A DNA stretch of 64,000 nucleotides from Diplocarpon mali (GCA_024741835.1 JAENRP010000070.1:62001-126000), one strand, 5' to 3'; positions 1 to 11,780 are shown, counted from the stretch's first letter. Notes: a model not told the origin generated them from the sequence alone. Translations and numbers: made by a program.

Positions 1-1370
1 ATCATGGCGGAAATTCCATTGGGACAGAATAGAAGAATTATGCTTAGTTGGAAAAGGTCTTGTGATGAACTGCATTAATGACTTGACAGTTTGGATATGC
101 TACAAAGCTTTTAGCTTGATCGGCCCGATGTGACATACTCTGGATCATTATACATTGCGCCAATGCTCTAATAGCTGTTCTCAACCCCTGGAACCATTGT
201 TGATAACACAGGAATTGTACTTGATGGCTAGAAAAGTTTCGTTTTTGCCCATCCCAAGCTGCATTACTACTCCCTCCCTTGATAGATTTTAATGCGCATG
301 AAAACTAGGGCAAAGGTTTCACAAAATCTTCCCAGTAGTTGCAGCTCCTGTCTGGCATCTCCGTCAGTAGCCCTTGCTGGTCTCCAAACACAAAACCAGT
401 CTGTTGTAAAAGACAGGGTAGAAGCTACAAAGTACGCGGAAAAACTTCTCGAAAATAGTCGGAATGAATTTGGTCGGCCAAACACCCTGGCTAAGTCCTT
501 TCTTTATTTCCTATTGCGAGTGAAACCCACAAATCACACTATATAGTCAAATATACTTTGAGGACAGCCATTCAAAGTATAAATGCTAAGTCCGGATAGC
601 TAGACGACTATCCGATGCATGATCCCCGGTTTTCTACGATGCAAGTAAGAAGAAACATGGTAAGGTCACCCACTTTTGTCCTCATTTCAAGTTTTGGAGC
701 GGGTGATATGCCTTGCTTGCTATTCTACCAAGCCCACTCTTCACCCAAACCAAAAGTTGAAAAAAAAAAAACAAGACTGGAGTAGGGCTAGAGCCGTACC
801 AGAGCTCGTGTAGTTACTTTACTAAGTAATCAGCTAAGTATCTAGCTCATATCTGAATTTTCTAGAAGTTACTATAAATACCTTAGCTAGAGCTACAGGC
901 ATGATTAAACTGGGGTTTGATCTGTACCCCAAAGTATGAGCAGGAAGAGCTATAATGACTTGAAATATACTTTAAGCCTTTGGTCTGATTTTGTACAATA
1001 TAACATTCGTTTAAGGGGGGAAGAAGTAAATGGTTCGGGCTCTGACTTTGTCCCTGGTTTTGTTCTACCGGGAAAAATGAGTAGGTAAAGGACCAGAGGC
1101 GTTTTGCTCCGAAAGCTAACAGCATACAGAGGTTCAGCGGTTATGATTTGTCCCCTTATGACAAGAGCCCCTTGGGTCTCTGTACATTTATTTTTAATAC
1201 CATTATTATAACGCTTTTAATTAGTAATAGAAGTTAACAGAACAAGATCAGCTTACTCTCCATATAAACCCTAGTCTAACAGCGACTGTGCCTTAACATT
1301 TTCCTATTCTTGGGATTTGCAAGAAAACAGGTTCGGCTCAAAAAGACAAGAAAAATACAAAATCGCTCCA

Positions 1371-1480
1371 CCTTTTTAACCCGATAAAGAAGGGGACAAA
1401 GACTCGACACCTGTGCGTAGTGTCCCTAAGAGCTTGCAGAAGACTCCTAGTACGATTATAAGTTACTCCTATATACTTGA
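1371..1480 (+). repeat. Dispersed repeat, partial copy 1
   Basis: The block around 1371-1450 (AACCCGATAAAG..., then GACTCGACACCTGTGCGTAGTGTC...) resembles the openings of the copies at 3289 and 5862, and a short GCCGAGATTGA match follows. After about 1480 I can no longer align it to the other copies. It is probably a truncated or heavily mutated copy of the same element. Confidence 0.45.
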
Positions 1481-3288
1481 ATAGGAAAGATTCTTCTATA
1501 GAGCCGAGATTGATTTAAAAACGACAACTTCGGTAAAGCCACGTTATGGTTTATAGTCGAACCGCCTTCGAAAACCCCTTTTTTCAACATTACCTGCGAT
1601 GCGAATACAAAGAGAAGATTTGGAAAACAATAGGACAAAATAGAATATAAATAGCTATAGGGGACCGATGAGATTTCAACATCTGCTATTTACTAAGCCT
1701 GTAAAGGCCAGTTACTTAAAGTACAAACCTCTTCCGGCTCTTTCGAAGACTCGACTCTTAGCAACCTACTATCAATCTACTCTTTTTTTCGATTCTGCTA
1801 CTAAGAGAAGCTTATAGCTTAACAAGCTTATAGCTTCTTACGCCCTTTACGATAAATAAGAGCTATGGTAGCTAGAGTACTTCTTATGTAAGTTTAAACT
1901 CGACTCTACGAATATCATAGTATTATGCTACAACTTCGACCTACTGAAGCGCTAGGCTTTGATTCTAGAAGTATAAAGAGGATATCCGAAAGAAGGGGAG
2001 CCTATACGTATAAAATAGGATTGATATTAGACTAAACAGCTTACATGCTGCACCTAGAGGTTTTTATTAATTTTTCCTTATCGCAATAGGTATGCAAATG
2101 GTTAGAGTTTGTCTAATCAGTAGGGATTGTAAAGGAAAAGTAAGAGATACCCCTCTAGCTTATGCCGAATAGGTCCTATTAGGCTATACTATTGATAGAA
2201 AGCTTTATATAAGGTAGAATAAGGAGAAGCTATACTATCTAAGGAATAGCTATTGGAAAGGCATAACGCCTTATAGTAGGTTAAGCTAAAAAAAGAAAAA
2301 AGAAAACACAATTAAGAATGATGGGGCAACTTTATTTCTATAATAATAATTGATGTTCTAATATCGCTCACCTAAATAAATGTTCAGTTATATAAAACTA
2401 GTTTAAAAGTTTAAAGTATGTTTCCAAGTAGCTCGCAGCATTTACTATCCATGGAGTATAAATCAGAACTAGGATAATTATATCTATAACTCTAGCAGGC
2501 TTTTACAGAAACTTCAACAAGGAATATAAGCTGAAATAATCGACATCCTTCCTTAAGACTACTCATACAGGCTCTATTTTAGTTCCACTTCTGATTCAGG
2601 CTTCACACGATTTAACGTTTAGTTAAGGGGGGAAATAATCGCTCAGCTGACAAGTTTTCGGTTCGTGGATACTTTATTTGGCCTTATTTTCGGTGGCAAA
2701 ATGGAGGCTATCTCTTTTTTGTGTATTATCAAGCCTTGGAGTCTTGGAGAAGCCACTTTCCACTTAGCAATTGGACGAAGTGCTCGTGACGTTGCTTCGC
2801 TGCTTGCAGTACACCATTATGAGGAGCGCGGACGACGCTTTGAGATGTTTAGCAATGCCTGTCTAGGCGTGAGACTCAATACCTACCAAAGACATAAACC
2901 TTTATCTACTCGAGCCTCAGCAACCCTAAAAGTATAGATGATGCTACCGACTCGGTATAATCAGCGCCAAGGGAGCAAAACCTCTATTTTTGGGCTGGAA
3001 TAGCGGCTCCTGTCACCCCTGATTCAGTTTCGTCGTAGGATTTACCTCTATTCCCCTACCGGGTTAGGGGCTCTTAGTGTCTTCTCTCCTGCATATAACT
3101 GAGAGCTCAGTACGTATTTTACAGAGAACATGACGGTTTTCATTTTTTTTTTTGCAAACTTCCAAGTGTAATCTTTTATCTGAAGAGGCTTGGTATGTTA
3201 AGTAGTACTTTCATTTGTTATACAACCTGGCGATATCTTGGCTTGGTATTGGAACTAATAATCTATGCCAAATAGCAAGTAGGATATT

Positions 3289-3970
3289 TTAACCCGATTC
3301 GGCGGGAGACGACGATTCAACACCTATACGTGGTATCTCTTACGACCCTGCAGATTCTTTAGATCATTTTTAAAAAATCTGCAGAGCAAGATTGAGTCCC
3401 TTCGATTATGAAACAATCATACCGTAGATCGAGTGGAACTAGTACTTTTCGAAAGCTTTGGAATAAAAAGATTTTTATACTACCTCTTTTATTAATACCC
3501 TCTACTTTCGACATCTACTTGCGTACTTGATAATTATCTAGATGTGTACCTAATGCTAAAAGAAAGGCTTAATTAAGGATATAAAGGGAAAAAGGCAGGT
3601 TATAGTGTGTGAGAAGGAGGAGGAAGGAAAATAACACGTTTCGGAGATTTTTCTTTATAGAATTTTATAAGAAGGGTCATGATCGAGAGCCGCCGCTCAC
3701 TAGTAAGAGGCTTGACATAATCACATAAATAGCCACCATCAGCGTAAAAGGCTTGTCCAGAATATTCCATTTATTAAGGCACCTTCCAAGAACGTACTCG
3801 CCAAAGACCTAAAAGGAACAATTATCAACCAAGGTATAGGTTAGACCCTTATTTAAAGAACTGGGAATCACCGGTATACTAGGCTAAACAGTAAAGATAC
3901 AAGGATTCGCATGCTAGTTTCTCCTTGTATGTAAAAATTCCACTAAAGCGTTTCTCGCTTGTGCTATATA
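3289..3970 (+). repeat. Dispersed repeat, copy 2 (about 0.7 kb)
   Basis: This block aligns by eye over most of its length with 5862-6560. Shared landmarks are a GAGACGACGA opening, CTACTTTCGAC in the middle, GGCTTGACATAATCA, then GTACTCGCC, and an end of the type TAGTT(T)AGAACYAATA. Differences are mainly transitions between C/T and G/A. I see no open frame of useful length. It may be part of a retrotransposon, but I cannot name the family. Confidence 0.6.
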
Positions 3971-4149
3971 GTTAAGAACTAATAAATGTTGAAAGGACAA
4001 GAAAAAAACACAATTCTGCAGCGAAATATCCACTGGTCAATGGATCTCTCAGGACCAAACACTTGTCTTAAAAGTTGAACCTCATTCAGCTCCAGGCCAA
4101 ATGCACCCCACCGCCAACGACTCCTCTTACGCTAACATGATGTGTATGC

Positions 4150-4484
4150 TCAGCAACACATGACATTCTGTAAAAAGATGAATCAATATTGATATCCCAT
4201 GTTATTGCCTTGAATAATAGACTTACAGCGTCTCCTTCATTGCAAATTGGAAATACTTCTTTGCCAGTATCTTTTGCCTTCCCAGGTACGCAAGTGCGGC
4301 CAACTGGGTATGTATTGCTTGTGCCGCGGTCTTTGATCACGCAACAATATGTATGTTGTGTTTTATCAGAACAGCTCTCGCCATTCTTGAATGCATCACC
4401 GTGGTCACAATACCACGTGTCTGGACGATATTGAGCATGGGTTGCGAGAGCCTGAGCCAAAACGACAAGGAGAAGCAGCTTCAT
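4150..4484 (-). CDS. Small secreted eight-cysteine protein, candidate effector
   Basis: The gene has two exons (4227-4484 and 4150-4167) and a 59-bp GT-AG intron at 4168-4226; the spliced product is 91 residues. Residues 1-17 form a clear signal peptide (Leu/Val-rich core ending Thr-His-Ala). The mature part has eight cysteines at 26, 38, 47, 48, 65, 81, 90 and 91, an even number that fits four disulfides. Splicing matters: without it the frame runs into a different 46-residue tail with one cysteine, while splicing ends the protein with a Cys-Cys pair. A TATA-like stretch lies about 165 bp upstream on the minus strand. Small size, secretion signal and paired cysteines are typical of fungal effectors or antimicrobial proteins. 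No family is recognised, so the function is unknown. It sits alone within decayed repeats. Confidence 0.75.
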
Positions 4485-4645
4485 AGTAAATGAATGCCGT
4501 TAATCTAAGTGGAAAAATCGTTGTAACTGGGACAGTAAAGAGATAAGAATGAAGCAGGGGCACTCAGTGCGGTATCGTATGTAGAAAGAAGTAAGATGCA
4601 AAGGGAAGATCGCTCGTTTCCTCCAAAGGGAAGTCAGATTGCTCC

Positions 4646-4662
4646 CTTTATACATATATATG
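4646..4662 (-). promoter_or_regulatory. TATA-like element upstream of the secreted protein
   Basis: On the minus strand the sequence reads TATATATGTATAAAG, about 165 bp before the start codon at 4484. It is the only strong TATA match close upstream, although the surrounding DNA is A+T-rich and chance matches are likely. Confidence 0.35.
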
Positions 4663-5068
4663 AGCGTGCCTGAGCCTCCTCTGTAACAGCGGCAGCCCCA
4701 AAAAACCTTTGCTACATCAGATAATAATCTACCTTCTTAAACCTTCATGAGCCCCTGAATCTGTCTCAAACATCCTCGTGTTTGATATTTCGTATAAAAC
4801 AGGGATAAAACCCACCTATTAGCACTCCACTACTGAGGAGAACAGCCACTCAGGGTAGAGTTTCGCATTCTGGCTGCCGAATTACGAAATAGTTTTACAT
4901 AGTAGAGCCTTGATTTTGCTATCCCCAGACACAGCGCAAGAACGTAAGCTGGAGGAACGGCAATAGCTAGTTGCATATGGACAGTCGTCGAGGCTGGACT
5001 GTGGATGTATGCTTGACGCCTTACTACAATATCATCTTGGTGAGATGGAAGTCAGTGTTATGTATTTG

Positions 5069-5347
5069 TACTTAGTCCATAGGGAAATAATCTGAGGTTT
5101 TCTATCTGTGCGCTATACTAGAACTTTCTTTTATACAGGGGTTTCGATAGGGGTATTTGAAGCTTAGGAATCAATAACAGTTGAGATAATTAGAGATTTG
5201 ATTAGGGAAATGCCAAATAGATATAAAGCAGTGATTGACGCAAAAGTTGGCTATATAAAATACTAAGGAATTTAATAAAAGCAGCATTGCCAAGAATCTA
5301 GTATACACAGACAGGGAACCTTAGATTATTACACCCTGTACGAAGTA
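5069..5347 (+). mobile_element. Internally deleted Tc1/mariner element, copy A
   Basis: This 279-bp element is bounded by imperfect inverted ends (TACTTAGTCCATAGGG...AATCTGAGG at the left; the reverse complement of TACTTCGTACAGGGTGTAAT at the right). Immediately inside the left end lies the last part of a Tc1-type transposase. The frame at 5180-5266 reads VEIIRDLIREMPNRYKAVID and ends ...GYIKY-stop, the usual C-terminus of fungal Tc1/mariner transposases. Just upstream a TAG (5165-5167) replaces the expected Trp of the EAW motif, a G-to-A change of the RIP type. The N-terminal and catalytic parts are absent, so it is a non-autonomous derivative. Confidence 0.75.
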
Positions 5348-5530
5348 TAAATAAACAGCTCCCAATCTAAACCTGAATCCTTGAGAGCTGATCAGCTATT
5401 TACGCTTACTGTTTTAAGTGGAGCTGCCAGAAAGTGTACGAAATATATTAGCAGATAAAATGACTTATCAAACTTCAATGTGAAGACTCTATAGACTTGG
5501 CTTACTCTTGTTCTTTACAAAGTCATAACA

Positions 5531-5810
5531 TACTTCGTATAGGGTGTAATAATCTGAGGTTCCCTATCTATGCATACTAGATTCTTAGCAATACTGCTTT
5601 TATTGAATTCCTTAGTATTTTATATAGCCAACTTTTGCATCAATTACTGCTTTATATCTATTTAGCATTTCCTTAATCAAATCTCTAATTATCTCAACTA
5701 TTATTGATTCCTAAGCTTCAAATACCTCCTGTCGAAACCCCTGTATAAAAGAAAGTTCTAGTATAGCGCATAGATAGAAAACCTCAAATTATTTCCCTAT
5801 GGACTATGTA
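5531..5810 (-). mobile_element. Internally deleted Tc1/mariner element, copy B (inverted)
   Basis: This 280-bp element is nearly the reverse complement of 5069-5347 along its whole length, including both terminal repeats. On the minus strand the same transposase C-terminus is encoded at 5698-5612, with the same in-frame TAG (5713-5711) where Trp is expected. The two copies differ by scattered transitions. Together they flank 183 bp of unrelated A+T-rich sequence and form a large inverted repeat. Confidence 0.75.
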
Positions 5811-5861
5811 CTTCGTAGTAGGCGACTGAAATAAATTGCAGTGATTACCTTTTACTCTATA

Positions 5862-6560
5862 TGAACAAGGAGGGCAGAGCGGAGACGACGACCCTGTACC
5901 TATACGCGCTATCTCCTACGAACCTGTAGAATCTTAAAGAGTCTGCAGAGCCGAGATTAAGTCCTTTCAACTATAGAATAATCAGACCCTAAGTTGAATA
6001 AAGCCAGAAATTTCGAAAACGTCGAAATGAAAAGTTTTCTCTTTACTATACTACCTCCTTTAAAATACCCACTACTTTCGACCTCTGCTAATATGGTCTA
6101 GGAATATTCAAATATATACCTATAAATAAAGGATGTAAGGAGGAACAGGCATATTATAGTATAATAAGAAAGAGGAAGAGAAGAAGGAAAAGGATATATT
6201 TCGATAATTTTATATAAGGTCGATAAGAAGGGTTATGTTTAAGAGCTGCCGCCGATAAGTAAGACGCTTGACATAATCAAATAAAGAGCCGCTATTAGAA
6301 TAAAAGATTACCTTGAAATAGAGAAGTTAAGGCGAATTTATTTGTTAAGGCACCCTTTAAGAATGTACTCGCCTAAGACCTAAAGGGAATAATTGATAAT
6401 CAAATAATAAGTTCGGCTCTTATCTAAGGAATTAGGAATCATAAGTATAAGAGGCTAAATAGTAAAGAGAAAAGAATCTTTTTAGCTAGTTTCCCCTTAT
6501 ATATGATTCGTTATAGTATTTCCTGCTTATACTATGTAGTTTAGAACCAATATAGTATAT
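5862..6560 (+). repeat. Dispersed repeat, copy 3 (about 0.7 kb)
   Basis: It aligns with 3289-3970 in the same orientation and order of landmarks: GGAGACGACGACCC at the start, the TACTTTCGACCTCTGC middle, CGCTTGACATAATCA at about 6270, GTACTCGCCTAAGACC at about 6370, and AGTTTAGAACCAATA at the end. It has no open frame. It lies directly after the inverted Tc1/mariner pair. Confidence 0.6.
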
Positions 6561-6599
6561 TAAAAGGAAAAAGAGGGAGAAGAAAAAGTTAACGTTTTT

Positions 6600-6935
6600 A
6601 AGAATCCATAAGTTGATAAAAGCGCTGCCTATTGGTAAGACGCTTAATATAATTAAATAAATAGCCGCTACTAGCGTACAGCGCTTCTTTTAAAGTAGAA
6701 TACCTCAGGAAACTCTATTTATTAAAGCACCTTTTAAATGTACTCGCCTAAGACTCAAAAGGAACAACAATTAACTGAGGTATAGGTTAGGCTTTTATTT
6801 AGAAACTAGGAGATATTGGTATATTAAGCTAGATAGTAAAGATACAAGGTGTTTTCACATTAGTTTATCCTTATGTGTAAATTTATAATAGCATCTTCTA
6901 CCTATGCCATGTAGTTTAGAACCAATAAGGCATAT
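6600..6935 (+). repeat. Dispersed repeat, 5'-truncated copy 4
   Basis: It matches only the second half of the copies at 3289 and 5862: AAGACGCTTAATATAATTA, GTACTCGCCTAAGACTC, GGTATAGGTTAGGC and a terminal AGTTTAGAACCAATAAGG. It is in tandem with copy 3, in the same orientation and about 40 bp downstream. Confidence 0.55.
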
Positions 6936-9214
6936 CAAAGGGAAAAAGGAATGAAAATTTTGGGCAAAGGAGTGCGAACTTCAACGGTTTGAAACCCTCC
7001 CAGTTTATAATAATAATTATTTTTGGAATAACTATATCATGCTACTTGAACATATTTCAGTCCAGCAGCTATTCGTTTTCTAAGATGTCCTTAGATTATA
7101 GTTTGCTTATAAGGAAAAAACTCAGCACTAAAAAAAGGTATAAAGTTCAACCCCTAAACCACTTATGGCCCAGGTTGACAGAGTATTGATTAGGGATTGT
7201 AAAATAAGTGTTTCAGCAATCAAATATAGGCTTTTGTACTGATCATTACAGGTTTTGGCAACAAGTCTTTGAGATAGTTTTACAGAACTAGACTGGGCCT
7301 GCTTAGAAAATCAATGGCTAGGCAGGTATTCTCTCAAGTTCCCAAAGTTCTACCATGTTGTCCTATCAGCTATATCATACTCCTACGCCTGCAACCAAAC
7401 AGCTAAACAACGCCACAATCAAGAAACAAGTACAGATACGGTGATAATCCTTGTTATATTTTCATCATTGGTATTATCACTGTTTTAGAGTTCTGCATAA
7501 AAACCTACTTTCCGCAGATACTCCCCCTAGTTCAACGATTGAATGTTCGACCATGGCAAAGGCGAATCGTACGATCTTTGGACCAGGGGTCCAGGGAATT
7601 GCAACCGCACTTGTACCTCTCATTTCATTTGAAGCTCTCCAAGATCCTCGGCTCTATTAGACATGCTCCTAGAGAATCTCAACCCCATAAATGACACATT
7701 TTCACATCTGTGGTATAGCAAATTATTGATATTTTCTGACAGGGATCAAGAGTGCTATATAAGAGGCCTGCCTTTTTCAAGTAGCATACCGTGATAATAT
7801 TTTCAACGTATGAACTACTATGATTTATACTTCTTTGTACTTGAAACCCCTAGGAATATCTAACCTGAGCTCTGAACAGCATCTGGAGACGATCCCTCCC
7901 GTGCAGGACTTATTCCGATTATAGATTTGCTAGACATTAACACTTTCAATGCTCAGATTGTTGCAAATCCCAGGATAAAACAGTTTTGATCAAACTACCA
8001 ACTTTTCAGGTTGGAAGGACCCTATCTCCCCCTTTGCAGTTGACAGGGGTAAAGGAACTTATCCGCTGCACGACAGTGTATTGGTACTCCAGTTTTTTGT
8101 TCTAATCTCGAGGGCATCGAATCACAAAACCATTAGCTGTACCTTACAATTAGACATACTCTGAGATAGAAATCTCAAGCATAGATACTCAAGGCCAACT
8201 CAGAAATAAGAGAAATAGCCCGAACCCTAACAAGCTCAAACCCTTGACAATCTCTAATAACCCATCCTACCTAGAGAGTGATCTCACTAATAAAATTATT
8301 ATTTATGAGCTACATCTCTTCATTCACCTTTCACATCTACTCTCACCCCTATATATACGATTGCAACAATTGCAATTTACTTACTATCAATCCACTAGGG
8401 CAGCGATCCCTGTCTCTCTTAATTCTCCCCTCTGGTACCATCCTCAAATCATGCTGTAAACAAAATATGATAATCGAGAGCTTAGTACAGACCTATACAT
8501 ATCCCCCCCTCTACCTCGGCCAAAAAGAAGAAGAAAAGTTCGAGCCCGCAGCTACGGAGACATCCCCCTCCCCTTCCTTTTCAGAAAGCCGAACATATTT
8601 ATAAGCATGAAGATGTACCAGCACTCACTTATACAGTCACACATTGAAAAAAAAACCGTTCATACGTAATGAGCCCACACTTGTACACATTCTGTTTCGA
8701 AGTAGCTCTTCCAAATACTTTTTGGAGTTCTCTAGCCCGGCTTATAATCCCCTCTCTGTATCTGTAGATTCTGTGCTGCTTGGGTGGTCTATATCTGGTA
8801 GTTGCAAAATCGCTAGTTAGATTGTCCGATTACTGATCTGAGATGGGTCAAAACGCTGGAGTTAGAAGTGTTTGAAACGCTAGCCGAGTACTGCTCGCGG
8901 GAGAGAAAAGTCTGTCTGATGATGTGTATGCTCGTAATTTTGCAACGAGCTTGTTTTCTTTGGGCAATTCTGCGCATCAGAAGCATCACTTCGTCGAATT
9001 AGCCTGGAAAACAATCCAACCCAACCCAACACATCACCAGGAATCAAAATCAGAGGAATCTTGAGGATTCTGAATGCCACTACCCAGCACTCATGTACAA
9101 TACTATTCCCAGCACAGATTCCGATGCCAATACAGAAAGCTTAGAAAGAGCGAGCAGCAAACGCAACATAACCAGAGCACCAAAGTCGCCTCCAGCGCAT
9201 GAAATTCTCGCATC
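6936..9214. other. Gene-poor edge of the repeat island
   Basis: Open frames here (longest about 108 codons at 8278-8604) lack start context, splice structure or any recognisable motif, so I do not call them genes. The A+T excess fades from about 8.5 kb toward the first ordinary gene, whose stop codon is at 9215. I see no repeat shared with the first 7 kb beyond very short matches. Confidence 0.5.
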
Positions 9215-11780
9215 CTAAAGCCCATACTCGGCAATAATCTTTTCGGCTGCCGTCTCGCCGACCAGGTATGCGGTAGATTGTGTGTGGTTACTTTTTTACG
9301 ATGGGGTGAGCATTTTTTTTGTATCTATTATTTTTGAGATACCTCGAGCTCCAGCTTGATAGTATTGGTATTACAAGAGAGGGGAATTGTTGGGAAAAGA
9401 CGGGAGAGGTGTGGAAAGGAGGAACTCACTTCGGCAACAGGGGCAGAACACTCAGGTCCACGATCCTCAGATTCTGGCACCCTCTCTGTAGCACCATTAG
9501 CATTGATATCTAGGATGTGGGATCTGTCTATTCTCAAGACACATATGCAAGTCCTGGGCCCGGAGAACTAGAGACAGGTGAGTATGTTTACTCACAACCC
9601 GAAAATCCGTATCCACACACGCCTTCTCGTCATCCCTCCTGCCCATCTTCACGGTAGAGCACATATGCCAGGATGAAAACATGTTGCCAGTGCAATGTTC
9701 CTGTTCTTATCGCATCAGCCCACCATTCTCCCCAAAATCTCAAGAATCCAATAATTCAATAGGAAATCAGTAGACGAGTTAAGCAATCAACCTACCCAAA
9801 TCTCCTCATCGCTTCTCCCCTTCGGACACCCAATCATCTTGACCGTGCTGCTCTTGAATACCGGGGCCTCGAGGAACTCCATCAGTTGCCTGACGCCCTC
9901 GATCAGCACCCGGCGATCGTACGGGTGGGAGATAAGCTGCGGGTCTACGAGCGGCGCGTCGGAGGGCGAGGCAGACGCGAGCGTGACGCTGCCGTGCGAC
10001 TGTGGGTTCATGACAAAGGCGAGCGCGGTGAGATAGCTGTCAGTGGGTTGCAGCGCGTAGTCACCTACGAAGAGGGGCGGGGTGTGCTGAGTGTATTGTC
10101 AGTGCTGATTCTGTTACCGCGGCCTTGGAATAGACTCCGGGGTTGAATTTGAGGCGTGAGGAGGGATACAGTAGCGATCTCGAAACTAGGCACATGCTCC
10201 TTCCGCAGATGCTGCTGCGTGTACTGATCCAGCGCTTTAAATTCCTCGCTCTGGTACACACGATCGTTCTTGAACCAGCCCATTGGCACACTGCCATACA
10301 CTACCATCAGAATTAGCCATATGTACCCTCGCACCCCTAACTGCGTCGGAGAAAATTATTGGGTCGGGGAGTTTGCCGATATCTCAAAACAAATGAAGAT
10401 CCACACTTACGCGAAGTCATCATCCCCGTCTTGTCCTTGGTATGCTGCGCCTTCGCCGCGGCGACAGCTTCTGGATCCCCCTCAAAAGTCATGCGGTCGT
10501 TCGACCCACTCTTCTGCAACAGCGTCACAGTCGAGAAGCCATGGTCCTGCATGTTCTTGCCAACGCCTGGGAGCTCGTGAACGAGTGGGATGCCGTGCTT
10601 GGCGAGCTCGTCGGCGGGACCGATGCCAGAGAGCATAAGCAGCTGGGGGGAGTTGAGAGCCTGTTTTTTTTTTAAAAAAAAAAATCAACACCAGTCTCTT
10701 TTCAGAAGTGGTCGGATAGGGGAGGACGAAGGATAGGGAAAGGGGCGACGGGAAAGTCTTACGCCGCCAGACAGCACAACATCCCTCCCCGCGCGAAACT
10801 CCTTCCCATCGATTGTCTTCACACCAACTGCCTTCTTCCCCTCAAGCAAGATCTTTGCGACCGGGGCATTAAGCGCAATGGTAAGATTCTGCGGCGCATT
10901 CTCAAGGTACGCTGAGGCTGTTGTCCTCGAGCCTTTGTAGGCGCATGTAGCGCCCATACCCACTTTGGAATCTCAGCATAATTTTTTACATAGTATGAAA
11001 ATTGGGACGAGTCTAGACGAGCCAAGATCCAAATTTTCTCTAAACATTGGAGGCGGAGATGTACGTACTGCCGATGGGATTGCCCGAGTTAACATCAGGG
11101 TTAATGCCCAAGCCCATCTCCTCAGCTGCGACAAAGACGTCTGTGAGGCCCTTCTCCCACGGATCAGCATAGCTGAGATGGAGAGGACCGGTGGTTCCGT
11201 GATCTAGAACATGCAGTCAGAACATCCGCTTCCCAGCAAGTACGAGACCTCGGCTCACCCTCTGCCCGAGGATTGATATACTTTCTATGCCCAGCAGGAA
11301 CATCAAGATGATAGCTCTCAATCTTCTTGAACCTTGCTTTGACATTCTTCCAGTTCCAGGTGTCGTCGCCGACTTGTTTAGCCCATTCGTCGTAGTCGTC
11401 ATCTGCGCCAATGATCCAACAGCTGAAATTGATAGCCGTGCTTCCACCCAGCCCCTTCCCGCGCGAACAGTCAATTTCCTGACCCTGTAAATGCTTCTGT
11501 GGCACCGTCTTGTAGCCCCAGTTCAGAAGCGGCTGCGTGAAGGCCAGGTTAAACCTGTCAGCAGGCACGAGGTACGATGCCTCTTTGTTGTCACCGCCCG
11601 CTTCAATGAGTAAAACACTAGGTTTGCTCGCGGAGTGCGCGAGCCGGATTGCGAGGGCTAGACCAGAAGGGCCGGCTATGGGTATCAGCATAGGAGGGGA
11701 GGGGTCATGAGTGGGAGAGCTTGGGGAGGGAAAGAGGGGCACGAACCGCCGACGACTATGAAGTCATATTCAAAAGACAT
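9215..11780 (-). CDS. GMC-family FAD oxidoreductase
   Basis: There are ten exons: 11747-11780, 11259-11675, 11069-11203, 10763-10971, 10411-10660, 10170-10300, 9796-10086, 9596-9700, 9430-9485 and 9215-9290. All junctions are GT-AG and all phases close, giving 567 residues, normal for the family. The N-terminus is the FAD dinucleotide-binding loop (DFIVVGAGPSG, residues 6-16), followed by the [12 protein letters not shown] signature. The C-terminus carries the active-site pair, His501 (SSWHMC) and His545 (LPNNHTQS), spaced as in glucose oxidase. GMC enzymes oxidise alcohol groups of sugars, aryl alcohols, choline and similar substrates; the substrate here cannot be read from sequence. No signal peptide is present because the Rossmann motif starts at residue 6, so the protein is probably intracellular. 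The nearest genes give no pathway context. Confidence 0.9.
10664..10684. repeat. T10A11 palindrome inside a GMC oxidoreductase intron
   Basis: Ten T followed by eleven A form a perfect self-complementary run within intron 10661-10762, directly next to the splice acceptor (minus-strand intron end at 10661). It provides the polypyrimidine tract on the transcribed strand. Confidence 0.8.

Larger units (their letters stand above)
1..4080. repeat. A+T-rich island of decayed repeats
   Basis: This stretch has no convincing gene. It is rich in A and T, TA steps are frequent and stop codons occur in all frames. Segments recur elsewhere in the first 7 kb (see the dispersed repeat entries). A short open frame at 2665-2937 (90 codons) lies in slightly less A+T-rich sequence but matches nothing I recognise and has no clear start context. 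The texture is what repeat-induced point mutation (RIP) leaves in ascomycete transposons; that is an inference, since no dinucleotide index was computed. Confidence 0.7.

Noticed and set aside
1..9200. CRISPR array or centromere in the A+T-rich repeats
   Set aside because: The repeats are few, long and diverged, without regular short spacers, and the organism is a fungus. Nothing specific points to a centromere rather than decayed transposons.
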